Shown one piece after another: positions 46,151 through 58,655 of a stretch of 64,000 bases of DNA. Where the stretch lies: the NCBI GenBank assembly GCA_017871115.1, contig JAFCIZ010000005.1, forward strand, positions 5,139,501-5,203,500, given 5' to 3'. The notes under the pieces were generated by a model. That model saw nothing but the letters and a program-made list of their open reading frames with translations, was not told the DNA's origin and ran no database searches. Source of the stretch: Cunninghamella blakesleeana. Taxonomy: Eukaryota > Mucoromycota > Mucoromycetes > Mucorales > Cunninghamellaceae. The position numbers and the translations under genes are program-made. How positions within the stretch are numbered: the first letter of the stretch is position 1; every line of letters starts with the position of its first letter.

Positions 46151-46498
46151 TTATGATTTAATTGCAAGAAAAAAGGGCAAGTTATTTAATTCTTCATGTT
46201 CATCTATGCGGAGATATCTTTTTAATGCTTCTAATAAACTCACTTATTTCTCTTAGTTAAATAATTAAAAATACACTAAAAAATAAAAATAATAAATAAA
46301 AAAAGAAATAAGACAGAAACATAAGACCTAATTCGATTTTTTTAATTTTATCGTTATGACTTTTTATTTTTTTTATTTCACTATCACAACTATTTTTTAT
46401 TATTATTATCGAGTTTATATTTTATTTATATATATATGCTTACCTTTTTTTCCAAATACTAAGATAAAATTTGCTGCTTGCCGTTTCAATTGCGACAT
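46151..46498 (-). CDS. Possible 48-residue small protein
   Basis: Two exons: 46498-46444 (MSQLKRQAANFILVFGKK) with a clean GTAAGC donor, and 46242-46151 (VSLLEALKRYLRIDEHEE, then LNNLPFFLAIKS and stop). Phase 1 joins exactly. The peptide has a short basic amphipathic start and an amphipathic acidic second half, of the kind found in small mitochondrial or membrane-associated subunits, but I do not recognise it. The acceptor (AAATAAG) lacks a pyrimidine tract, so the model is tentative. Confidence 0.35.
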
Positions 46499-46912
46499 TT
46501 AAAAGAAAATCTTTTTAGTAGCTGAGTTTATGAAATAATTCTAAAATAAAAGGAAATGAATGTATTGTATATGGGTGTGCATATATAGCGTAAAAAAATA
46601 GTATTACTTTTATTTATTATACAATTTTACTATTACATTATTTTAAAAAGAGCTAGAGTATTTCTTTATGCCACTATTTTTTATAAAAATTGTTTGCGTG
46701 AGCCATAATAGTAAATTATTATTATTATTGTCGTATATATATTCACGCATTTATATATAAGAGTAATAAACTATTTATATAGAAAGAAAAAATATATATA
46801 ATGAAAAAAAATCGATCTTTTTTTTAAAGAAAATTGAAAAGGTTTTTGACACCATCTGCTTAAGAGTATAAGGTTTATTTAATTTTATTTCAAAATTTCA
46901 ATATTAAATAAA
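46499..46912. other. Intergenic, nothing recognised
   Basis: A/T-rich spacer between the possible small gene and the downstream end of the next minus-strand gene; contains ATT and TA runs only. Confidence 0.5.
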
Positions 46913-47674
46913 TTATTCAAGTAAATCAGCAAAGGATTTACCTATGTCCATTATTTCATTATCATTATTATCATAATTAGCTTTAAAGATAATAGGATCT
47001 TGACCCAACCCAAATTTATCCAATAAAGAAATTAAGCTATGGGAAATAAAAAAATAATGATTTCATTAATCCATCTCTCTCTTCATTTTGTATTATTATA
47101 ATGAATATAAAAATATATCAACTTACTGTTGATCGGTAGGGTGGGTGGTCTCAGGATCATCAAAAGTACTATGTGGAAACATAACAACGCCTACTTTATT
47201 TGATTTTAAAGGGCTATGCTCTGATTCATGTTTAAAATGTTTTTCAAATAATGAAAGGGCTCCACTAAGTTTATAATTTTAAATTTAATTTAATCTGATC
47301 CATTATTTTCTTTTTCCTTTTTTTCCTATTTATTTATCATATAAAAACTCACGTTGAAGAAAATAATAAAGCATCATTTGAACTATACAAGTTTATATCT
47401 TCAGTAGAAGTTTGTCCCATTGATGCATCTTTTTTTTTAAAAAAAAAAAAAAAAAAAACATAATACAAAAATAAATAAAAGATGATCCTTTATATTCTTT
47501 TTACTATACTATTTATTTATATTTTTATTTACCAGAAGGCGATCTTGCTAAATCTCCAATTGTAACTTCTTCAATATTATTTGTACTACAAGCCGATCCT
47601 TTAGCTAGTAATTCTGCATGATGACGAGAAATATTGGATTTGTCCGTTATAATTCTTATTTTGTGGCAAGGCAT
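46913..47674 (-). CDS. Unrecognised 159-residue protein
   Basis: Four exons: 47674-47533, 47428-47353, 47264-47127, 47036-46913; all phases fit. It starts MPCHKIRIITDKSNISRHHA. Exon 2 is Ser/Asp-rich (GQTSTEDINLYSSNDALLF). Exons 3-4 look folded: TGALSLFEKHFKHESEHSPL, then KVGVVMFPHSTFDDPETT, then LISLLDKFGLGQDPIIFKAN and an acidic end with DIGKSFADLLE. There is no membrane segment, zinc motif or signal peptide. Conserved-looking splice sites and balanced composition argue that it is real. It shares a 352-bp divergent promoter with FKBP12. No function is claimed. Confidence 0.6.
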
Positions 47675-48026
47675 GTTAAAAAAATGTTTATTTATTTGTT
47701 TTTTTTGTTTGTTTGTTTTTATTTATTATTCTTTTGGAAGAAAAGAAAGAAAGAAAAAAGAAAAAAAAAAAGCACTGTGTCCATATAAATATATATTATG
47801 GGGTTTTATCGCACTGTACACGTATCATATGATCTATGCTTGTTTCAACCAGTTGATTGGGCACCTTCTATTTGGGTCTTAGTTCACTTAGTTCTTTTAA
47901 AAAATGGGTTGGAAATTAAAGTTCCGTTTAAATTTTTTTACTTTCACTTTCTTTTTAAAAAAACGCGTCCCGGTTTTTCTTCTCTTTTCTTTTCTTTATT
48001 ATTGTTATTATTTTAAATTTATAAAC

Positions 48027-48083
48027 ATGGGTGTTACGTAAATGATATATATATTAAAATAAAATAATAATTATCATTATTAC

Positions 48084-48114
<31 letters not shown>

Positions 48115-48115
48115 T

Positions 48116-48146
<31 letters not shown>

Positions 48147-48817
48147 GTATGTATATATATATGTATGTATATATAATCAATTTATTACAGTGTCGATTCT
48201 TATCAAGCTGGTAATGGAAAAGATTTCCCCAAGAAAGGTGATACTGTTACTATTCACTATACTGGTACTCTTCAAGATGGTAAAAAATTTGATTCTTCCC
48301 GTGACCGTGGTCAACCTTTCCAATGTAAGATTGGTGTTGGACAAGTTATCAAAGGTAATATAATATAATATAATATAATATATATATAATATTTATTATT
48401 TATTATATATTCATGTGTATAAATGTATTTATATATATTTATAAAAAATAGGATGGGATGAAGGTGTTGTTCAACTCTCTGTCGGTGAAAAGGCCAAATT
48501 AACTGCTACTGCTGATTATGCTGTAAGTTTTGTTTTCATCTATCATATTTTATAATAAAAATTGTTAAGTGAACATATATTATGATAAAAAGGATACACA
48601 ATTGATTTACTTTTTTTACTTTATTTTCTCTTTCACTGATTTAAAATAAAAATAGTATGGTCCTCGTGGTATTCCTGGCGTTATCCCTCCTAATGCTACT
48701 CTTATCTTTGGTAAGTTTACTACTAATGATGATAATGATTATTTATATAAATTAATTATACTCATACTAATCCTTTTTATATTTTTAATAGATGTTGAAC
48801 TTATCAAGATTAATTAA
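48027..48817 (+). CDS. FKBP12: FKBP12 peptidyl-prolyl cis-trans isomerase
   Basis: Five exons: 48027-48037 (11 nt), 48191-48354, 48452-48522, 48656-48710, 48792-48817; 108 residues, the standard length. It catalyses prolyl isomerisation and is the cytosolic receptor for FK506 and rapamycin, whose complexes inhibit calcineurin and TOR. Binding-pocket residues are present: the Tyr and Asp of [20 protein letters not shown], the QVIKGWDEGV segment with its Trp, and the [20 protein letters not shown] loop, ending VELIKIN. Codons favour GGT, CTT, ATC and AAG as in well-expressed genes. In Mucorales this gene (fkbA) is a known site of FK506-resistance mutation and epimutation; whether this organism behaves that way is not visible here. 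Confidence 0.97.
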
Positions 48818-49106
48818 ATTATAAAATAAGTCCTTTTAAAAAATAATATGACTTATATTTATGATAATTATTCTACTATACGTCTATCCATTTTTTTTCC
48901 GTTATTTTTTAATTTAGCAAAAGAAAATTTCAATTAAATAAAAGAACAGAGCGTTTCTTTTTATTATCATTATTATGTTTTTTTTTTTTTTTAAGTCAAA
49001 AGAGATAATTTTTGATAGGGATATATATATATATACAAGTATTTTAACTATTATTATATTGATTTAAAAAAAATACAATATTTTAATACACTTTTGCTTT
49101 TTTTTT

Positions 49107-51631
49107 TTACACCATGATAATACGCACACCACCAAAATCACCAATATTGTATTGAGAAGTAGGACCAGGGCAAGCCATAAACATAAAACATTTAGGAATT
49201 GATAATTGTTTCGAGATAGCATGAACAGTACCAGGATTAAAATGCCCTTGTATGAAAATTAAATCAATTTGAATTTTAGGATATACTTCATCCAATAACC
49301 TATGATTCGTTTCTAAAAGAGGAGGAATCTGATCAATCCGATCATATATATAAATAAATTTAATATGACTAGAATCTTCGTTTTCTTGAACATATAAAAT
49401 GGCCTTGTTTAAAATATGAGGTTCATCGGTATTGATAAAAAATACTGTAGGCTGTTGACGTAATTGAATAATCTTTTTTTCCAGTACCCCGCCTAATTTT
49501 TCTGATATTTGCATAAAGCCATACGTTTGGCTAGATCGATCCATAAGCCAATAAAAGATTTGTAATAATCGACCACGTTTTAACATGATTATCAAGATAA
49601 CAAATACAATCAGGAAATAAATAATAAAATAAATGCCAATGGATGGATCTGTTATAATATTGGTAATAAAGACAGTGAGGATTCCAAGAAAGGTGAGAAA
49701 GGAAGTGATCAAACTAACCTTGACGATACGCTTTAATGATCCACGTGTATATTTCATTAATAAGTTACATAAGCCATACATGGCAAGCACACCTAAAAAG
49801 GCTATTGAAAATACACCAGATATAGAAGATGCGTCCCCATTAGCAATAAAACATAAAATAACGTTTAATATAAAAAAGATTATGATGATATATTGATAAG
49901 ATCCAGTGAAGCGATTTTTTCGTAAAAAGAAAGATGGTAAAATACGGTCACTGTGTAAAAAATAAAAAGTTAAATAGAGTTAATGATCGTTATCATCATC
50001 TTTTCTTATTATTACGATTTTCTTTTATTGTATATGATATGATAATTACTTTGATAATCGACAAATAAGACCAATAAAACCAACTAAACCAGTTAATATA
50101 CAAGCTGAAAGAACAATCATGCTATCCACCATTACCAACATAGCTAACCATTTTTGATCAGGTAAGGAATATTTAGCTAATAATAAAACTGCATTAGCTG
50201 AATTTTGTTGAACTTCTTGTATGGGTACTAATACGGTGATTAAAAAACACAGTGGTGCATTGATCAAACATAAAAGTATATACATATTATTCATCACTTT
50301 CGGAATAATAGATGAATTCACTTCTTCAACGTAATTTTCAGATGCCTATAAATATATATATTAAAAAAATGTAAAAAAAGAAAGGAGTTTTTGATTAATA
50401 CAATAAATTAAACTATATCGTAAAACAAATGAATAGATATATATCTTTATTATTTCCATCTTTTATTTTTTTATTTTTTTACTTCAATTCCAGTTGCACC
50501 AAGCAAACCAATGCAAAACCCAGTAAAGATCATACGCATAAAATTTGTATCTTTTGGAATATCCATATACCAATTTTGAATCAAAAGAGAATTTCCTGTT
50601 GAAGCCCATTGTATTACGGCAGTAGTCATTAAAATAATTAAAGTAATAATATGCACAGTGAAAATACATAAGGTAACATTAGCTGATTCCCGGATCCCGA
50701 AAAAACAAATCATACAAAACAAAGCAATAATAAGAATAGATAATAAGAGAGGAGATAATAAGGGAGATGATGATGAAACTTGATCTTTTAAATAAGCGAT
50801 GGCTGTAGATGAAGATGTGGTACTAATCAAAATATAATCTAAGATGGAAAAACAAGCACAAAAGGCGGCAATCCATTTGGAAGTAGTATGCAACATGGCA
50901 TTGTAAGTCCCACCATTTAAAGGTAATGAGGTAATCACTTCTGTCATAACTTTTTTCACTGGATACATAAATAAACTAACCAGAAGCATAGAAATCACCG
51001 CATATTGTCCTGATAAGACAAACACTGGGCCTGAAGAATATAATACAGATGCAATCACATCATTGCCAGCAATAGAGGTTGCACGAAATAATCCAAGCGA
51101 ATGCTGTTGTTGTTGTCGTGGATGGTGATCTTCTCCTTTTTCAATTTCATTTACTGCTTTTTCACATTTATAATTACTATTACTATTATTTAGTTCCATA
51201 TAATATACACTTCCCCAGCTATGATATCGAAAACAAAATCAAAAAAGGTATATAAAAGTTTGATCAGTCCCTTTTCTATCATTTATTATCTTATTTATCT
51301 GTATCTCTATTTACCCAGCAAATTCCCATTGGTTATTTAAATTTGGAAAGCGAGAAGGTACTGAAGAATATTTCAACATACTAGGATTAGATCTATCAAT
51401 CTGTCTGTGACGAATATGCTGAAATTCACTTTCTGCAAATGAAGGTGGTAGTTGTTCTACGTATAAATATCAGTATTAATATGGAAATATATAAAAAATA
51501 AAGTTTTTTAAAACAATGTGTTATTGTTCATTAATTAATTATGAAGAAAAAGAAAAAAGTAACAAAAAGAAAAAAAGGATCTATTTTATACCTATAGACA
51601 TATCTGTTGAATTTCTAGATTTTGCAGTCAT
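49107..51631 (-). CDS. APC-superfamily amino-acid/cation transporter with C-terminal soluble domain
   Basis: Five exons: 51631-51592, 51456-51315, 51218-50483, 50345-50050, 49950-49107; 685 residues. A polar N-terminus of about 85 residues precedes about twelve hydrophobic segments. TM1 has the APC-type start SLGLFRATSIAGNDVIASVL and the motif SLPLNGGTYNAMLHTTSKW is that of amino-acid permeases (the GG-xY loop); later segments include FCIGLLGATGIEASENYVEE. After the last membrane segment comes a soluble domain of about 150 residues (TVFFINTDEPHILNKAILYV, then IKFIYIYDRI and LIFIQGHFNPGTVHAISKQL) shaped like a universal-stress-protein/Rossmann fold. The substrate cannot be read from sequence. 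It lies divergent to the site-2 protease. Confidence 0.85.
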
Positions 51632-52197
51632 TTTTAAAATATGATTAGGAGTATAATGAAAGCACCTTTTTCAACTATAAAGAAAGTGAGTTGAAAAAGG
51701 GATGAAAAAGGAAAATTTAAAAAATAAGTTGAAAAATTTTATTAATCTACCGCTCTCATTTTTCTAAAAATAGCAAAAGAGAATCGCTAACATCCACTCC
51801 TTTTAAACGTTTTATTTAAATTTTATCAACTCGATTTCTCCTATAATAAAAAAACTAATGGTTAATATTATTCCAAAATAAAATAAAAGTCCATTGTTTT
51901 TTTTTTTTTTTTTTTTGGAAAATTAGTCAAAGAATGAATATATAATTGTATTTTCTAAACAATATTATGGTTGCTTCATATAATCTCAGTTAATGGTATG
52001 TAATAATAAAAATTGATTTTATATAATCGTTTCGTATAAAATATTATGTGAACCATATTAAAATAAATGTACGTATAAAATAATAAACGCTACACCAATT
52101 TCTTTTTTTATAAAGTATCTTCTTTTTTTTATAATGAATTTTTTTTTTTTTTTTGTATATATGAGGCAAGTATCAATTCGCAAAAAAAAAAAAATGT

Positions 52198-52230
52198 AGC
52201 GGTGTTTTAAAAAATAAGATTTTTTAAAAA
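52198..52230 (+). promoter_or_regulatory. Promoter element copy: TAGCGGTGTTTTAAAAAA
   Basis: About 120-150 bp upstream of the site-2 protease ATG (52348). It is nearly identical to the copy at 15538 and is followed by AAGATTTTTTAAAA. The rest of the 716-bp transporter/S2P gap is A/T tracts plus a weaker ctaccgctc at about 51749. Confidence 0.5.
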
Positions 52231-52347
52231 AAATTCTTTTTACTTTCCTTTGATTCTTTGTTCTCTTTTTTTCTTCTTTATTTATTTTTTTCAGACTGAT
52301 CTACTAGATTTATTCCTTTTTTCTTTCTTTATCCTTCTCCTTCACCT

Positions 52348-54947
52348 ATGAATTTATTTTCCATCCTATGGCAATTTATTATTCTATGGTGTGGAATATA
52401 TATCTTTGTGTTTATTATTAAATTCTATACCAAACCTATTGTAAAGTAGTTTCAAATAAAACAATATATTCATGCTTTATATACATTATATAATAACAAT
52501 ACTAATATTAATAATACATACATATACTTTTTATGTTACATATATATATCATTATCATTTCTAATTTAGATAATAAGAAGGAAATCTCATAGTGGACAAT
52601 CCAATATTTTACCAACTTATGCAGAAGATTCAGAAATAGAAGAAGTATCAAGTATCAGTGAACCACCACGTCCACCACTCTCATCACAAGATACCAATAA
52701 TAATAATAATAATAATAACAATACAACTGGAGGTAATAACAGTGATAATGGTAAGACTGATGAATGGTTTATTCATTTATTTCAAGTAAGATATACAACT
52801 CAACGAATGAATAATTTATTTGGTAAATGGGCTCGTCTTTTTCCAAACTTTTGGCATATTTGGTTTTCCATGGGAGTAATTATTGGAGGACTTACTATGG
52901 TTATAGGCATTATTGTGATGTTGGTGGCTGCCTTGAAAATCGTCTTTTTTATTGGTACTACATTATTCGCTTTATCCCAATCAACAACAACAACAACAAA
53001 TAATCAATTACAACCATATGTTAAGCGTGATATCATGATGGAAGCTCAAGAAGTAGAAGAAGTGATGGAAGATGACAATAATCAATTATTTTTACCTATG
53101 GTAAGTTTTATTGAGTTATATATTGTAATTAAATAATAATAAGGATAATAGTTTTTATTTTTGTTGCATAAATAAGAATAAATTAAGTATAAACAACTAA
53201 TTGGTTTTTATAATTCTTTATATTATTTGATTAGATACCTGGCGTTACTTTACCAATGTCACATATTGGCTATTATCTTACTTCTCTTTTAATATGTGGT
53301 GTATTTCACGAGGCTGGCCACGCGATTGCATCTTTTACGTAATAGGAAATAATAAATAAATAATCAAGTGTATCATCCTTAATAAAGTAAATCCCATCAA
53401 TTAATACATCATTATCCTTTTTTTTTTTTCTTTTCTTTCTCTTCTTTCCTTTTTTTCTTTTATTATCATTATAAATTTTAGGGAAAGAGTGCCTATACAA
53501 AGTTGTGGCATCTTCATTTATTATATTTATCCTGGAGCCTTTGTCAATATATCGGATCAATACTTGCAATTACTATCCCCATTCCGTCAACTGAAGGTGA
53601 TCTGTGCTGGTGTATGGCATAATTTAGTATTATATCTATTTACATTAATCTTATTAAGCGGAGGATTAAAAACAGGGCTGGAGTTATGTGGGTGGCAATC
53701 TTTAGAAGATAATGGTGGTGGCGTTAGCGTGGTTCAAGTCAGAGATCAATCGCCTATGGCAGCTCATTTACCTATCTCGTCGGTTATTTATCAATTAGAT
53801 GATATGGAATTGGAACATAATATGATGGATTGGAATCAATTTTTATTAAACCCTTTAGGTCGTCATGAGGGGCCTCACCCTGGATTTTGTGCAAATCAAG
53901 AATCTCATCCTTTAACCTGTTGTGAAATTGATGATCAATATCCTTTTGGAAAATCACATAATGTGTCCTTATCTTGTTTTCAACATTATCTTGAAGAAGG
54001 AAAAGAAGAAGAGGTAGGTCATTGTTTTTTATTTTTAAAACATATATATTTGTATAGGAAAAATAAAAATAAAAAAAAGGAAAGGAAAGAAAAGAAAAGG
54101 AATAAATAAAAACATTTTATCTAACTATCTTGTCTATATATATATATATTTAGAATGCCAATTCTTTATCATGCCTAAGCACTATTCAAGTATTGGGAAC
54201 AAGACATCCTGAACGATGTGAAAGCGATTCTGAATGTTCTGGAGAAGGAATGAAATGTGTTACTCCATATTCCCCATCATTACGTGGTCAAGTGGTTCGA
54301 GTCTATGCTCGTATGCCTTATTGGAAAATGACTTCAGAAGATGATCAAGATAAGGTTTTTGTTTTTGAAGGTGAATTAATTGACATTTGGGAAAGTGGTA
54401 AGTTATATATTTATAATAGATTTAAAGATAGAGAGTTGGAGGTTAATTGATGGTGTAATTATTATCATTAAAAATACATATTTTATTTATTGTCTTTATT
54501 TTATTTTATATTTTTTAAAAAAAAAAAATAGTAAAAGTAGGCATATTACAACCCAAGTATTGGTTTTTACCCGCATCTTTACCTCATAGATTAGAGTTAA
54601 TGTTAAGGTATTACTATGCTTAAAAGTTTAAATAGTAAAAGTATAGATTAACCAATGAAACAACATTATATTATTATTTTATTTATTTATATAGATATAT
54701 ATCCTCATTTACACTCGCATTGGCATTATTAAACATATTACCTGCATTTAAATTAGATGGCGATTTTGCATCCCAGCAATTTTTTAATATAATGTTTCAG
54801 AGAAATAATATGACCACCACTAGAAATATCAACAAGATACATAATACCACAGTAAAATGTATATCTTATCTTGTTGGATTTGTTATTATTTCGAGTATAT
54901 TATTAGGTACATTATCATCATCCTCTTCATCATCTTCTTTTACATAG
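52348..54947 (+). CDS. Site-2 protease (MBTPS2/S2P, M50 metalloprotease)
   Basis: Seven exons: 52348-52440, 52570-53100, 53235-53338, 53482-54013, 54154-54397, 54532-54607, 54695-54947; 610 residues. The first exon encodes a hydrophobic anchor (LWQFIILWCGIYIFVFIIKF). The zinc motif HExxH is in ICGVFHEAGHAIASFT, and the second motif with the zinc-binding Asp is LLNILPAFKLDGDFASQQFF, both inside membrane segments. Between them is a lumenal Cys-rich region (CCEIDDQ, CESDSECSGEGMKC) as in animal S2P. S2P cleaves membrane-bound transcription factors within the membrane, for example SREBP in sterol and hypoxia responses. A Ser/Asn-rich insert follows the first anchor. No SREBP or SCAP gene is in the window. 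Confidence 0.94.
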
Positions 54948-55319
54948 AAAAAAAAAAATAGTGAATAGTTTAAATATATATATATAGTTTTTTTGTAAAT
55001 AAATAAAATATTTTTCTTTTTGTTTAAAAATCCCATGTTTAAAAAAATTAAAAGCGGACTTTTTAAAAAAAATTCCTTTTTGGCAATAAGAGAAGAAAAA
55101 AATCAGTTTTTTTTTCTTTCTTTCTCTTTCCTTTCTTTTTTTTTTTCTCTCTCTTTTTCCTCTTCCCACCTATTTTTTTTTACAAATCCATTTATATAAA
55201 GACGCACTTATTTTTTATTATTATTATTAATTATTAGCGATATTTCATTTTATTATTGTAATTATTATTTTTTTTATATTTCTTATTACTTAAATACAAT
55301 ATAAATTTATATATACTAA
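54948..55319. promoter_or_regulatory. Upstream region of the PKA regulatory subunit
   Basis: About 370 bp. A GC core (agcggact at 55053-55060) followed by T5-A8 and attcc sits about 265 bp before the ATG, resembling the other GC-core elements. Pyrimidine-rich tracts run from 55105 to 55165, then a T/A leader. Confidence 0.35.
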
Positions 55320-57156
55320 ATGGCTAGTGAACAAGAAATTCATCCATTTGCTATTCCAACTGAAGAAAAACAAGATTTTAATTTTAATGTAAACGAATAT
55401 CATGGATTATTAAATGAATTAAATGATCTTGTACATCAAAAACAGCCTGAAGATTTATTACAGTTTTGTGCTTCCTTTTTTCTTGGAAAATTAGAAGCTG
55501 AACGTGCCCAACTTCGTAATAGTAACTCTATTAATAACAATATCAATAATAATAATGACCACCATAATATTTTTTCTACTCATTCTCAAGTTCCTCCTCC
55601 TACTTCACACGGCTTGTTTGCACCTCAAGGTAAATAATAACAATAATACCATTTTATTATTAAATAGGAAAAAAAAAAAAAAAAGGGAAATAGAAGGATA
55701 AATATATATATATATATATATATACGTGTTTTTTATTATTGCTATTATTATTATTTAATACAAAAAGTGGATTAGCCTAGAGATAGATAGATAGATAGAT
55801 AGATATTTAGGGAGTTGGGGGAAAATGCTGGTTTTTTATTATTTTTTATCAAAAAAGTAAAAAGGAGTTTGGGGGTTATTATTTTTTTAAAAACAAAATA
55901 ATAAAATAAAGAGGTTATTTATATACTTATTTTCTATTTTTATTTTTTATTTATATATTATTTTATTAAACACGATTAGTTGACTTTGATTCTACTATGA
56001 ATGAACACGCTGAAGATGAAGATGAAGATGAAGACGATGAAGCTCGGGATGAAATTGGCGATTTACACTCACTTCCTATATCAGCCTTAAGCGGTCGAGG
56101 ACGACGTACATCTGTTAGTGCCGAATCTCTTCAACCTACTGCTACACAAGACTTTGAAAAGACAGTGATTCCCAAAACAGACGAACAACGAGCCCGTATT
56201 CGTAGCGCTATTGGACAAAACTTTTTATTTAAAAATTTAGATGATGAACAATATACCGATGTCGTCAATGCCATGTCTGAAAAAGTAGTTCCTCAAGGTA
56301 CCAAAGTGATCGAACAAGGAGGTGTAGGAGATTATTTTTATATCGTAGAATCTGGCACATTGGACTGTTTAATCAATGGTGAAAAGGTCACTTCATATGC
56401 TAGTGGAGGTAGCTTTGGTGAATTGGCTCTTATGTATAATGCTCCACGTGCAGCCACCTTGGTAGCTACTTCTGATTGTGTTCTTTGGGCTTTGGATCGC
56501 GTTTCCTTCAGAATGATTTTATTAGAAAACACTGCAAGAAAACGAAGAATGTATGACCAATTCCTTTCTGAAGTCCCTATCTTTAAATCTTTGGAACCTT
56601 ATGAACGTCATAAAATTGCTGATGCTTTGGAATCCATTCAATTTGATGACCAGCAAATAGTAATTAAAGAAGGTGACGTTGGTGAAAACTTTTATTTAAT
56701 TGAACAAGGAAATGCTATCTTTTATAAAACTGCTCCAGATGGTTCTCAACAAGAAGTCAATCGATCAACCAAAGGTGATTACTTTGGTGGTAAGTTATTT
56801 ATATAAATGAAATAAGAATGGCGATAAAAGAAAAAGAGATGAGTACAATAGTAATAATAAATATGGATAAATAATAAAAAGGTTTAAAAAATAAATGGAC
56901 GTTTTTTATGGAAATATATATATGACAGGTTAAATTTTATTATATTCATTTATTCTTTTTTTTTTTTTTATTTATTTATTTAGAATTGGCTTTATTGAAT
57001 GATAGTCCTCGTGCTGCTACAGTTATTGCTGATGGTAGATTAAGATGTGCTACTTTAGGAAAGAAGGCTTTTACTAGATTACTTGGCCCTGTTATGGATA
57101 TTCTTAAACGTAATTCTGAAAATTATCATGCTGTATTGAAACAAGCTGGCCAATAA
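55320..57156 (+). CDS. cAMP-dependent protein kinase regulatory subunit
   Basis: Three exons: 55320-55629, 55980-56789, 56984-57156; 430 residues. The N-terminal dimerisation/docking helix pair is seen in [20 protein letters not shown] followed by [20 protein letters not shown]. The inhibitor segment is [10 protein letters not shown]: with Ser at the P site this is a phosphorylatable (RII-type) substrate site. Two cyclic-nucleotide-binding domains follow, each with the phosphate-binding cassette: [20 protein letters not shown] (CNB-A) and [20 protein letters not shown] (CNB-B, whose Gly-Glu is split by intron 2). It holds the PKA catalytic subunit inactive until cAMP binds. PKA-R governs germination, branching and dimorphism in Mucorales. 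Confidence 0.97.
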
Positions 57157-58655
57157 TAAATTTTGTTATAAATAAATAAAAATGAAGTAATAACAGTAAT
57201 GATGAATTTAAAGAAGGTTAAATTTTATTATTATTATTATATTTATTATTAAAATACTTCATTTTTATTATTTAAAAAAAATAAAAAAGAATATATGTAT
57301 ACGTATTTTAGATGAACATCTTATTTATTATTTGTCTTCAAACGATCAGCTATTATTAAATTGATTTTTGTATTTTAGAGTTAAAATTGTTTCTATTTTT
57401 TTATTTTTTCATTTTTTATCGGATTATAACCAAAGATGAAACTCATATGTATAAGAACCATTCATTTCTAGGGACTTTTTTTTATTTTCGTTTGGATATG
57501 ATTATGATCCTTTTATTATGCAACCTTAGTCCAAATTTTTTTTTACTAGTTCACATGTAAATATAACAAGCCATACAACAAATATGAAAACCACCTATTT
57601 TCGAATATCTTTTTTTTTTTATTGATTTTTGGCCGTGATATCTCATGAATTTTCAATTTTCATGGATTTTTTGGAATCCATAAAAGGAAATCTATAGGCT
57701 ATAATTTCATTTTTTTTATTTTAGATATTGTATTTCCTATTAAGATAATGATTTTTTACTATTCAACATAACAGTTAATTTCTTATTTAAGGTATTTATA
57801 TTTCTTCTATTCAAGATGGTTTTTTTATTATTATTATTATTCAAAAACGACTTATTCTTTTTTTCTTCTTTTTAAAATTACTCGCTTTCTTGACGTATAG
57901 GATATATCATCTAGTCTTTGTATCAATTATATACTAAAATTGATCATTTTTCTTAAGTAGTTTTAACAAGATCCGATAAATTTTATAGGTACTATGTTTT
58001 ATCAATTAAGTAAAAAACTATATTGTTATTATTATTATTATATCTGTAACATACATTGTCAATTTAATTACTGTTTAAAGAGGTATGATTGAATAAAACT
58101 ACCAGCTTATTATTATATTTTCTCTTTTTGTTTTTAATATAATCAAACAATCATTTATCTATTTATTTTTTAATATGACGAAGAAAGAAATCAAAAAGGA
58201 TAAAAATTAATAAAAAGAATGGCATGAAAAATAAATAACAAATTAAGGAACTATATATTTAAAATTACCGTAATTCGTATTTTAAAAAAACAAAGTGGGT
58301 ATTGCTACCTTCATTTTATCCTGTTACTGATATAGAAAAGTGATACTTATTAATTACATCCCTTAGTTTAAATATTATATGACGTTTTAAAAAATCAATA
58401 ACCGTAATAAACAACTCTTTTAATATAAAGAATTTTAAGGTTATATCCTATGAAGTATTAAAAAAAATCATATATATAGTATGTATATATAACAATACTC
58501 TTATTCTTGTAAATATATCACCAAAGATTTTAAAAATAAAAATTGAAATGCCGCAAAAAGATTTTGTGGAACAGGTATACTTATAAAAAAGCTATACGTT
58601 TTTTTTTTTCAGTTCCTAATTTTTTTTAAACTTGTATAATTATAGTTAAATATTA
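57157..58655. other. 1.5-kb non-coding region
   Basis: The sequence at 57300-58550 is less repetitive than typical gaps yet has no conserved frame on either strand. A short perfect hairpin, ATGGATT-6 nt-AATCCAT, is at 57662-57681. Near its right end, gccgcaaaaaga (58550-58561) is a GC-core patch about 100 bp before the ataxin-3 start. Otherwise nothing is recognised. Confidence 0.4.

Noticed and set aside
47634..48016. Plus-strand frames upstream of FKBP12
   Set aside because: They overlap the first exon of the minus-strand 159-residue gene and the shared promoter; composition is T-run driven and no family fits.
57662..57681. Hairpin considered as a terminator or mobile-element terminal repeat
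   Set aside because: Too short and unique in the window, with no partner repeat or transposase nearby.
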